From the NCBI GenBank assembly GCA_002943765.1, contig PQWQ01000007.1:2978501-3042500 (forward strand): DNA of 64,000 bases, read 5' to 3'. Position 1 is the first letter of the stretch. Each line of letters opens with the position of its first letter. The position numbers were made by a program, and so were the translations under genes. This stretch comes from Psoroptes ovis. Lineage: Eukaryota; Arthropoda; Arachnida; Sarcoptiformes; Psoroptidae. The notes beneath the pieces were generated by a model. That model ran no database searches, was not told where the DNA came from, and worked only from the letters and a program-made list of their open reading frames with translations. This document shows, one piece after another, positions 24,571 through 34,932 of this stretch.

Positions 24571-27500
24571 TGTATTGGTATGAATTTGAATGAGAAAAAA
24601 CTAAATTAAAAACTAAACAAAATTCTGCCTAAAGTATTTTAAAATCACAAATTTATAAATTCCGATGATTCACGTGGTTCATGTTCGATTGATGCATTTT
24701 CAATGATTCGATCAGTTGATCATTCAAAACACAATTATGACTAAAACCGATTGAATTGAACAAGCAAATCCAATTACAAATTTCTATGAAAGAAAAGAAA
24801 ATTTTAGAAATTTCAAATAATAATTGAAAAATAAGAAAATGAGATTTGGAAAATTTGAGAAAATGAATCAAAAACATAATATTAATGATGATAATTAATA
24901 TTAATGATATCGGACATGAGTCATAAATCAAATGCAAGCACAATGCGCACCGAATTGATATGATACACCTTTAAATTTTTTCAATTAAACAATATTATTA
25001 CCTATTTTTTTCTCTAGTTTCACAAATTGATATCATACAGAGGGACAAGGAGAGAAATATTCAGATTGAAATGATGATTAAAATGAATGAAAACTATTTA
25101 ATTAATTTTCATTGAAATTTTATCTTTTTTTCGGAATCACTTAATCAGTTCAACACAGAATGAATTCAAATATTTGATTGATGCTTGTTTTTATATATGA
25201 AGTTTGAAATAATTCATTGAAAATTGAACAATTTTCTTTTCATCTTTTATTGAATTGAAATTTTATGAGGAAGTTTTATTCGCTTTATTTTCAATCGACA
25301 TCATCGAAGAATTGCTCAGCTGGTCATTGAATTTTATCTTCAATGAATGTATGAATTTATTCAATTTTTCTTCTTTCGATTTTCAAAAATTTTTGAATGA
25401 TGAAACGAGATGATTAAAATGATTATATTACCATGAATGTTATGCGCATATAAACACACATATTTTGGTGGTTATTCAGGTATTTTTATTTTTATTTTTA
25501 TATTCTGCTTCCATAATTCATTTCAATTCAATTCAATTTTATCGTTTCGTTAATGTAAACGTAATGAAAATTAAATGAGAAAAAATGATTTGATTTTGGT
25601 GGCGAACGACCTCGAACAGCGAAAACCTCATACCTCCTCTGATTCAACTGACACTTGTTGCATAAATTGTGATGAATATTTTTGAAGAAATAAGAAAAAT
25701 ACATAAACAAATTGAAAAAAAATTGAATTCGAAATCAATTTTTCTTTAAAATTATGATTTAATGTATGATAAAATTATATCAAAACAATACACAAGTAAT
25801 TTGTCAATGATTTTCACTTCTGGCTAATGAATTCTTAATTTGATTGTCGATTTGTAGGTGTAGATGTTTGTTTTTTGGTGGAGTGAAAATGAAAGAAAAC
25901 GATGTAAATTGAATTTTTGAAAAAAATAATTTGATCAAATTACTGTCAAGAGAATTGAATTTTGCTAAGAATTCAAACAGACAATAATAAGTACTTTTGT
26001 TTGAATCAATTGATTTTTTCGATTTTAAAATTTTAAAAATGATTTAAAGTCAATTGATGAATTCAATTTTTGATAGAATGAAAAAAAAGACACAAGAATT
26101 GACGAGCAGGATTGACAATGATTGTTATTTTTAAATTTGATAAAAAAAACAAATAAATTGCAAAAAATAACAAATTTTGACCGGAATCACCGAATGTAAT
26201 ACTATAAATCATAATTATCAAACGAATAATTTTTTATGTTGTCAGACATACGTTTTGATCGCAGTCAATTTGTGGATAATTGTACAAATGACAAGCAGAG
26301 AAATAAATTTTTGAAAAGAAAAAATGTAAATACAAACAATGAATTCACTGAATGTTGTATGTCAGTTTTTTTTCAATATTTTGAAAAATCAAAGTGAAAT
26401 TCAAACATTGCTTTGAATTTTTTTTTTAATTTCACATTTAATTTTGATAAAATCAATCATAATACACAGCCTACACTTGGACGGAATTTTTTTTTCGTTG
26501 GTTGAAATCAAAAAACTTCAAAAATATTCTTTGATTTCTGAATTTCAAGCACATGAAATTTTAAATGGATGAATTCTTTTGAGTAACATTGAACATTATG
26601 ACATTCTGCCTATTAGAAACAATGGTGAAAATAATTAATGATTACCAAATGATGAGCACAAAACATTCAATTTTTGACATTTTAATTGATTAGATCATAG
26701 GAAATTTTAGAAAATTTGAATTCAAAGTTGAAATTGAAATTCATGTTTTTTTTTGTTTGTTTGTTGTGATCAATGTTATGAATTCAAATGACGAAAAACT
26801 GACTGGAAATTTAAATTTTGACAGGGTAATCAATATCAATTATGTTGAATAACATAAATGTTCAAATTTTTAAATATGTTTGATGATGACATTAGTGTTG
26901 GTCGTTCTGTCGTTGTGTATGTCAAGGATATTTCATTTTTTCTTCAAAATATTTGATGGTATAGAATTTGATCTTTGATAAAGATGTAATGGAAGAAATA
27001 TGAGATGACTCTAAAAATCTTGAACGATATGGAATTCGAGCAAGAAAAACATAATAATTTAATGACAAAATATCTTAATGACTCACTCTCCGAAGGCGAT
27101 CGAAGGTAATATATTCAGTATAACATTTAACATTAATTCACCGAAGCATCGTTGATAGTTCAATGTGTTCTTGATGGATATTTGAGCAAAGAAATCACAA
27201 AATCACAAATTTCAAAATTTTAGAAAATTTAAAAATTAAAGTCATTTAGAAGTACAGTGAATTAGTAACACAAATAATGTCTTTCATTTCTGTTCAAAAA
27301 TCATCAAATACTTATGTAGTACCTGTTTAAATGATTTGACTAATGAGTAACGCATTCAAAAATCGTTAAAATTGGTGACCATTGACCATTGATTGTCATT
27401 GTCGTTTTCTCATCATTCGCACGCACAAACAAACAATTGAAACAACACAAAAAACACTTTGATCATTTACATTTTGAACATTTTTTGAAAAAAAAGACAA

Positions 27501-29893
27501 TTAATTAATTTATCAATGATCAAATGAAGCACGTAAATAATCGATTAGTTTTTTTGTTGTTGTTGTGAAATTTAAAAATTAATGAAGTTAATATTTCCGT
27601 TTACCCTCAATTTACAGTCATACACAAATCATGAATATATCTCTCGTTGATCTAAATATTGAGTTGTTTAGAGTTGATTGAATTTTAGTTTAGATTTTCC
27701 CATTCATTTGAATCTAATTTGTAGTAATAGTATTATCTATCTGTTTCCTCGAATTTTCCCAAAATTTTATTTTTGGAAAAGTACTTTTCTCTCTCCCACC
27801 ATTGACAAGCAGACAAATCAGTTTCGATTCATATTAATATGATTATCATAATGAAATAATCGATTAATGTAAGGGAATTTTCGTTTGAAAAATGTTTTTT
27901 AGACAAAATGTGTTTAAATTGTGTGAATTAATTGGAGAAAAAACACTGAAAATAATCGTGGTCGCATCATTATACAACCTGTTGAATATCATTTCAATAT
28001 TAAATTATTGTAATATGGATGATGAACAAAAGCAATGAACACGTGCCAATGAATAATAATGATAATTTCAGTAATTCAAGTGATGAATAATAATGAATTC
28101 GAAAGAGATGATCCATTGTTTTTTGATTAATGTTTCTTGCTTGTTTCTCCCTCTTTATATTTTATGAAAATGAATTTTCGGTGATTAATATGGTAGTAGA
28201 TGTATCGAATGTGTTTGCAATCCTCTATTTTTGTATCAGTTTGTATTTGAATTGTATTCTTAATACCAAATGATAATGAACAATCATAGTAATTTGTTAG
28301 ATTTTAATTTTATTGTTTTGACAAGAAGAAAAAATTTTTTCTGGAAATTAATTTAATTTGATCTGTCAGAAAGTGCAAGATTCAAAGTGATTGAATGTAG
28401 AATCGATTGAATGTTTGTATGTAGAAAAAGCCAAATTTCCTTCGATTTAATTTCTTTTGATTTCTCAATGATAATTTATTAATCATCAATTAATCATACA
28501 ATAACCTCATGTGTTTTCAATGAAGGTAAAATTCTTATCAATTTTTTCATATCTTCGTTTTGTTGTTGTTTTTCTTCTATTTTTATGAATTGGCAAAAGG
28601 ATTGAAGTACCATTATCAAAGCAAGGGGTAATGCGAAATGAAAATAGAAATTCGAAAATTTCATCAATCAAATATGAAAAAAATAACCAAACATTTTGAC
28701 AAAACATAATTGTATTACATTCATATTTTTTCTATTTCGATTCTCTTCGAAAAGTTTTCCGATCAATTTAACGCATCGTTAAACTTATTTGACTTTTTTC
28801 ATTGTTTTTCTTTTGAAAAGTCTCCTTACTTTTATTATCATTAAGAAATTCATTGTTTGATTCGGTGCATGACATTTTCGATTGAACATCATTTTGACGA
28901 TGGAAGGAAAACAAATGCATTGACGTGGATGCTTTATGGAGAAATTTCGATTTTTTGATTCATTAAATAATAATTTGGAGATGAAAAATATGAATAAATG
29001 AATCAATGAATTCAATTTGGAAATTGAAAGTTCATGAACGGGTTATGTAAACATTTACAACATTAAAAACAACAAAAACAAAAATAAAATGTAAATATTA
29101 AAATAATGATTCCATCAAAATTTTTTCAAATCGAAATTTTCATTTTTATATAATTACCATTGTTTTCCACAAAAGTGATTGATTTTTTTTCGGTTCAATC
29201 ATCTAAGATTTGCATTATGAATAAAAATGTAAATGACATTTGAAAGATTCATCGACATTCAAGTAAACTCTTCTCAATAATTGTTTCTATTTTCGTTATT
29301 TTCGAATAATAATAATTGATGATGACACTTGTTGATTCATATTTCATATTTTCACCCTCTGATTATGTTCAAATTTTCGATTCCGGCATCATGTCTATGA
29401 TTATTCACATTTGATTAGATTATCGTTGATTTTTTTTATGAAAATTTATCCAACTTGTTCACATGCCATAAAACAGTATGATGATTGAACGATGAAATAA
29501 AATGTCAATCAATGCACCTCAGGAATCCGATTCGATGATTCATACGTGATCCGGTTTTACGGTTATCATCGTTACATGATTAATCGTTAACATCTTATAT
29601 TGAGTGGTTCATTGAAATGTCAAAACCTTTTCACGACGAAAAAAGAGTTCGATGTACTCGTGACTTTTCTCCGAAATAAATTGGAGAAAAAATTTAAATA
29701 TCAAAGGAAAAAAGGAGATAATTCTTGAGCTTTATTAATTAATATTAAAAATAAGTATTCATTTATGAATTTTTGCGCTCAATTCTAATAATTTTTCATT
29801 ATTATCATCATCATTTTCCTCATTATTATTGTCAATTATCATCAACAACATTATTAATATGAAATTAGATTATTAATGACATTCAAATGCTCA

Positions 29894-29985
29894 TTATGTT
29901 GGATTATCTTCGCATTTGATGATTTCGATGAATGTTTTATACGGCATAAATGCTTGCAAAGCTTTGCTTTGAGCATCGTTTAATT
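29894..29985 (-). CDS. Possible 3'-terminal exon of an unidentified gene
   Basis: On the minus strand, an acceptor (…CATATATTAG) is followed by 29 codons and TAA. The peptide reads LNDAQSKALQAFMPYKTF then IEIIKCEDNPT: amphipathic, balanced, and unlike the Ile/Asn/Phe-rich products of random AT-rich frames. A CAG|GTAGAA donor of matching phase lies upstream (about 30050), but the exon it would close is cut by stops after about 9 codons, so the rest of the gene was not found. The family is not recognised. Confidence 0.3.
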
Positions 29986-30099
29986 CTAATATATGATGTT
30001 TATTTAATGTTTAGAAAAAAAATGAGTCGTAAAAATATAATTTCTACCTGTTGAACTCGGGATTTTTCTTTTGAATTATACAAAATCAATTAATTGAAT

Positions 30100-30177
30100 A
30101 TGGGTAATTGCTGCGTGCGAAAGAAAACAAAATACTCTTTCCAATATCAGTACGGTTCGATGAATCGATTGACCTAA
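30100..30177 (+). CDS. Mini-ORF with N-myristoylation/palmitoylation-type start (MGNCC)
   Basis: A 25-codon ATG-to-TAA frame beginning MGNCCVRKKTKYSF. Gly2 with Cys4-Cys5 and following Arg/Lys is the classic pattern of an N-myristoylated, dually palmitoylated, membrane-tethered N-terminus. It could be a complete micropeptide or the first exon of a longer gene; no convincing donor was found before the stop. The frame is short enough to arise by chance. Confidence 0.25.
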   Translation: MGNCCVRKKTKYSFQYQYGSMNRLT

Positions 30178-30689
30178 AATCAATAATTATCTAAGACGAA
30201 GAAACATAAGAAATCGATCTAAATTTTTTAGTTCAAATTATCAATAAATTAGCCATATTTTCCAATAAAGTCTAGACAAATTTATCAAAATTTTATAGCA
30301 TTTAAATAGTAAGGTACAATGGGATTTCTCGGAAACGATGCATCGAAAAATGATTGAACAAAAGATGTGTCGATTTATGAATTATGATCAATAATGATGA
30401 TTATGGGTCAGTTTTGTATAAGTATACACATGAAGGGTTGCGAGTGAGAATGAATTCGAAGAATTTTTGCGAATTTTTTCCAATCAATGGACATAATGAT
30501 GGTAATTACAATAAAAGTAATTCATTTATGATAATACGTGTTTTACGAACGATAAAATATGGGTAATTTGGGTTTTAAAAAAAAAATTTTCATATAAAAA
30601 CATCAGAATCATCCGATATGGATGATCAACAGATGAAAATCATTGAAATTTGAGATAAAACTTTAATTTTCAAATTGAGAAATTGAATA

Positions 30690-31067
30690 ATGAAACGTTT
30701 TGGTGGTAATAATGGTAGAGATGATAATGATGATGACAAACGTAAAAAATTGTTTCAATCAGATCCATCATCATCATCGTCATCATCTTCAAAATGGTCA
30801 TATTCAGATAAATCAAATAAATCACAATGGTCATCTTCATCATCATCGTCATCACTTAGAGATCGTTACAATGATGCATTTCGACGATCAAATGATCAAA
30901 AAGGTAAAGATTATTATGGGGATGCTGAAAAACGTATACGAAATGAACAGCAAGAATTGGAACGTAAACAACGAGAACAACGAAATCAACGTAAAGAACA
31001 AGAAACACTTTATCGTATGACTGAAGGTACTTGGAATGAACATAAAGGTAGAAAATATCGATCATAA
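30690..31067 (+). CDS. Small charged Ser-rich coiled-coil protein, unrecognised
   Basis: Single-exon, 125 aa, starting at an ATG after an AT-rich leader. The N-terminal third is Asp/Lys-rich with two poly-Ser runs (about residues 27-34 and 48-55). Residues about 75-107 form a strongly charged predicted helix (KRIRNEQQELERKQREQRNQ). The end, YRMTEGTWNEHKGRKYRS, is the least biased part and probably the conserved core. Such composition is typical of small nuclear or RNA-associated proteins, but that is inference. The ordered, non-random C-terminus supports a real gene; no family was identified. The next gene on the same strand starts 583 nt downstream. Confidence 0.6.
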   Translation: MKRFGGNNGRDDNDDDKRKKLFQSDPSSSSSSSSKWSYSDKSNKSQWSSSSSSSSLRDRYNDAFRRSNDQKGKDYYGDAEKRIRNEQQELERKQREQRNQRKEQETLYRMTEGTWNEHKGRKYRS

Positions 31068-31650
31068 ATCACCAATGATGTTTGAAAATGTAAATTATTT
31101 ATATTAATTAATGTTTTTACGCCAAAAATTCCAAAATACCAAAGTTTTTACCATATTCTTTACTTTTTTTAAAGAACAAACCACAGTATTACTTTGATAA
31201 AACTTTTTAAAATTTTTAAACAAAAATTTTGAATTTTTCATATTTTTTCCATTTATTACAATGATGAAAATTTGATTAAATCATTGAATTTTTAAAGTTA
31301 TGTTTCGTCAATTTGATTTGAAGAGTTTCTAATTTCGCTTGCAACCATTTCGATATGTGCATTCACATTCAAATGAAAATAGCCGTCATCGGAAAAAACG
31401 AAATACTCAACGGATTTTCGAAAATATAACTTTGAGATGGTGATAATATGCGTGGCTTTTTCGATATCGAAAAACATTACTCAGTGTTATCAAATGATGA
31501 TAATCAAAATGAAAAGCCATAGCTTAAAATAGCTATAAAAATAATTGATTTCATCAATTGTTTTTCATTTTCAAAATTTTCGATTTCATTAATCGATTCA
31601 ATCATCAATCGATTAATCAATTTATCAAATTCATTCATAGCCACAAAACT
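31068..31650. other. Spacer between two plus-strand genes
   Basis: AT-rich, no coding signal seen. It should hold the 3' end of the 30690 gene and the promoter of the 31651 gene. Confidence 0.5.
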
Positions 31651-33282
31651 ATGACATCTTATTTTGAATTCAGATTAATGCAAGCAACTAGAAGTCGTAA
31701 ACATAGAAAATTGCAGACATTAATCAATGATTATTTGAAATTATTCAGTGAACACAATGATTTGTGTAATGAAAAAAATTTCATGACCGAATTCGACATG
31801 ATGATAATTGGTCAATATGTTGATAATTTAATCGTAATGAATCAAATATTTTGGAAAAAATACAAATTATCAACATTCTATATTGTGCAACAATATGATT
31901 TTATTGAAAAAATCATCAATTTATCAATAAAATATGGTTTTGATATATCATCGAACGAATTGGCAAAGTATATGAAATTATATCAAAAATATAAAAACAA
32001 GAAATCGATTAATGTTGCTGCAAATCAATTGATTCATACTCAAGAATTTTATAACAAAAAAATTGGTTCAGAAATTTCATTTGAAAATAAAATATTTGCA
32101 TCAAATCCTATTGAAATTGATTGGAAAAATAAAATGACCATTGATCAATTATCAACCATAGATTCCAGTGAGCAATGCAATTATGATAAATTTCAAATGA
32201 TTATGATGAATTTAATAAGTCCGTGCCAATACAGAGTCTCATCGATGGTTTCACTAATTACTTCCGACTACAATTCAAATTATATTTCGAAAAATTTTAT
32301 TGATAAATATGATTATCAAAATTTGATAATATACGATAAATTACCTTCGCCTATATTTAAAGATAATGAATATCGAAAAATAGGCACCATGAAGATTTAT
32401 ATTGGTATCGGTTTATTCTATAAACAAATTGAATTCATTGTATTGCAAAATGATCTTGTAGAATCAAAAGATCATAATGATGATTCTGATGATGATAATA
32501 CTAGTAATTTGTGGCATAGTTTTGCCCGATTTGGAATAATCATTTCAATGAATGTATTGAAAAATTTTCGTATCGAAATAGCCGGCGATTCGAATGAGAT
32601 AAAGCAATCAATCATGATGATTGACACTACTGAAATATTTATGAATAATAATGAAATTTTCGATCCAAAATTGGATTATGATTCAATTGATAATCATGAT
32701 GAAATCGTTTATATCGATTCTTGGATCAAATTCGAAGTAAAACCTTCGTATCCTGAAAATTTTTGGTTTACAAAAATTTTGCATCATCAAATATTTTCTA
32801 TTGATAATATCGGTGGAAAAAATGAAAATGGAAAACCCTTAAATTCAATATTACCGATAAAAATCAATATTGAAAATCAGCAAAATAATCAGCCGAAAAA
32901 TGATCTATATTTGATTTCATCAATGAAAATTTATTATAGCATACCGATGGCCATATGCGGTGGATCATTGAATCATTTCAATAATGATGATTCGAAAAAA
33001 TATGAAAGCGTATTGGTCTATCTTATAATGCATGGTAAACAGACTAATGCTTGTAATGGCAATGATGAAACAAAGAATGGTGATGATGATGATGATGATG
33101 ATAACGACAACAACAACAACAACAACAGCAGCAATAGCAACAATAATAATAATTCAAATGCCACAAAATTCCTGATAAAATTTATTCCATCTGATTTCAT
33201 TATTATTGAACAAATTGAAAATCAATATGATAATGAAAAATTATTATGGATTTTTAATTACATTCATATGAACATATCGTAG
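31651..33282 (+). CDS. Unrecognised 543-aa protein with possible inactive retropepsin-like domain
   Basis: Single-exon gene starting at the ATG of MTSYFEFRL. The frame is open upstream to 31558 but only from TTG, so the ATG is preferred. Residues 1-140 look helical and charged (QATRSRKHRKLQTLINDYL). Residues about 195-310 have the layout of a retroviral-type aspartic protease: SLITSDYNSNYISKNF sits where (A/L)LDSGS..FIS is expected, then GTMKIYIGIGLFYKQIEFIV, then GIIISMNVLKNF where (I)LIG.D.L is expected. The catalytic Asp-Ser/Thr-Gly is replaced by Thr-Ser-Asp, so it would be inactive. The C-terminal half has Asp/Asn-rich runs (encoded at about 33085-33160). It resembles BEL/Pao Gag-protease organisation loosely; this is inference. 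Stop is TAG, followed closely by a GC-rich hairpin. Confidence 0.6.
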   Translation: MTSYFEFRLMQATRSRKHRKLQTLINDYLKLFSEHNDLCNEKNFMTEFDMMIIGQYVDNLIVMNQIFWKKYKLSTFYIVQQYDFIEKIINLSIKYGFDISSNELAKYMKLYQKYKNKKSINVAANQLIHTQEFYNKKIGSEISFENKIFASNPIEIDWKNKMTIDQLSTIDSSEQCNYDKFQMIMMNLISPCQYRVSSMVSLITSDYNSNYISKNFIDKYDYQNLIIYDKLPSPIFKDNEYRKIGTMKIYIGIGLFYKQIEFIVLQNDLVESKDHNDDSDDDNTSNLWHSFARFGIIISMNVLKNFRIEIAGDSNEIKQSIMMIDTTEIFMNNNEIFDPKLDYDSIDNHDEIVYIDSWIKFEVKPSYPENFWFTKILHHQIFSIDNIGGKNENGKPLNSILPIKINIENQQNNQPKNDLYLISSMKIYYSIPMAICGGSLNHFNNDDSKKYESVLVYLIMHGKQTNACNGNDETKNGDDDDDDDNDNNNNNNSSNSNNNNNSNATKFLIKFIPSDFIIIEQIENQYDNEKLLWIFNYIHMNIS

Positions 33283-33351
33283 CAAGGAGCGGTGATGCGA
33301 GTGTGGCTTATTGTCAGCAATAATCGAGCCGCAAACCGCTACACAAGATGA
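33283..33351 (+). other. In-frame extension after UAG stop, candidate read-through segment
   Basis: Directly after the TAG of the 543-aa gene the same frame stays open for 22 codons (QGAVMRVWLIVSNNRAANRY, then TR) to a TGA. The stretch is far more GC-rich than its surroundings. The stop context is UAG CAA, and a hairpin begins 5 nt past the stop. This arrangement resembles known stop-codon read-through signals but is unproven. Confidence 0.3.
33288..33340 (+). promoter_or_regulatory. GC-rich extended hairpin just after a stop codon
   Basis: Outer stem AGCGG (33288-33292) pairs with CCGCT (33336-33340). The middle stem TGTGGCTT (33302-33309) pairs with GAGCCGCA (33326-33333), with G-U pairs. 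The apical stem ATTG/CAAT closes a TCAG tetraloop. A 9-nt internal bulge lies on the 5' side. In a region this AT-rich, such a structure is unlikely to be incidental. It could be a 3' UTR element, a read-through stimulator, or a hairpin of a small RNA (ACACAA follows directly, as in an H box), none proven. Confidence 0.45.
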
Positions 33352-34932
33352 ATCTGCCGAGTCCATTGGGTGGCCATTAATATTTAATCATATTTTATTT
33401 CACATTGAATTTGTCTGATTGATGCTGCATTAAACTTAAATCTAGTCTTCGAGAAAAAAAACCAAACTAGTCTGTCATCTAGCGGTGACATATTTCAACA
33501 ATTGACATATTTGAAAAAAAAATTTTAAATCAACATTTTGAATTTTGTTTGAATTAAACTACAATAAGAATAAACTAAATTTAGAACTTGAATATATTTT
33601 GAAGAATATCAAAATGAATTAGTGAAAAGTGTAAATGAAAAATACGATGTATTATGACTTTCAATAAATTATAATTGAATTTAGCCTCGAAAATTTTCTC
33701 AAATGTAGTACCTCAGTATCTATTCAATTGAATTGAATACAATTCTGTAAATTAAGAGACATGAAAAATACGTGAAATGTTTGTTTGTTCATTTTGATGA
33801 CTTTTTTATTTGATAAATTATAAGGAAATTCATTTATTTACAATACGATACAATTTTCACATATGGCTAAAGATTTATATGTTAAAAAAAAAAAAATTTT
33901 CGTCTAAATTTTCGTTAATTTCAATAATTGCGAGCATGTAAAAATGCATAAATTTATGTCATTGAAACATTTTTTCTAGTTTAGAAAATATCATCAGCCA
34001 AAACATCATCATACGAAGCCATCATCTTCCTGTGTCGTTTTGAAACAATTGGAAGACAAATGATAATGTCAACAACTACTATGTACATATGTTTATCTAC
34101 TAAGTTTTAATTGAAATTCAATTGAAGACTAAACAAAAATTTAGATCAAAATATATTGTAAATTATCTATTTGATGATGGTGGATGATACATTTTGAATG
34201 TGTAAATTTAAAATGATGAATGTAAATATTTTACTTGAATATACGTGAAAATAATTAATTAATTCATCCATCAATCAACTGAAATGTTGAAAAAATGATT
34301 AATTTCTTCTTAATTTTTAATTATTATCAGTAATGTGAGAGCCAAAGATGTGACATGAACAAAGTGCAAACACAAAAATTGTTTGAAATTATCATCATCA
34401 TCATCACCATCATAATTAATTAATTGTTTTAATTTGTTTATTACCTTTGGAAATATATAATAACAAACGATCAATGATGATGATAATGATAATAAAAATG
34501 GTCTCAGATTATTAATTGTTTTACCTTTGTTGTTCTTGTACTGTTTGGTTCATCATTTATATTGCATTTTTATTATGATTTTCGCCATTAATTGCAGCAT
34601 GTGATTATCATAAATAAGTTGATTTATTACAATTGTATTTAAAACTGCAATTATTTACCATAATAGTAAAGACTATATTGTTTATGTGTGTTATTATTAT
34701 TATTATTAATCACAATTAATTGATCTTGATTTTGATTTTTCCTTTTCGTAATTTCATTCAATTTCAATGCTGATTTCTAATTTTCATTGTCAAAATCAAT
34801 CCATTTATATGATGTTTTTGAAACTTGTTTAACATTTTAATTTGATTAAAATTTGGATTTGTTTTAATTCTCGAATTCAAAAATTTTTCACAATTTGATT
34901 GATTGATTCATTGAATCAAAATAAAATTCATC
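33352..34932. other. Intergenic, no gene recognised
   Basis: AT-rich region between the 543-aa gene and the ABCC transporter, with short ATC/ATG runs and A-rich tracts. It presumably contains the ABCC promoter; no core motif can be assigned with confidence. Confidence 0.5.

Larger units (their letters stand above)
24571..30689. other. Large intergenic region with a few coding-like islands
   Basis: About 6.1 kb upstream of the divergent peritrophin (-) and the 30690 gene (+). Mostly AT-rich with no gene. Three places stand out and are treated separately: a less AT-rich island at 25591-25650, a possible terminal exon at 29894-29985 (-), and a mini-ORF at 30100-30177 (+). An open frame at 30384-30566 (+) is open on both strands and is not trusted. 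Confidence 0.5.

Noticed and set aside
24653..24943. 96-codon hydrophobic frame on the minus strand upstream of the peritrophin
   Set aside because: Composition mirrors base bias; no motif, splice partner or start context.
33288..33340. SECIS element interpretation of the hairpin
   Set aside because: A TGAT and a CGAG occur, but they are not opposed to form the non-Watson-Crick quartet, and the AA apical motif is misplaced.
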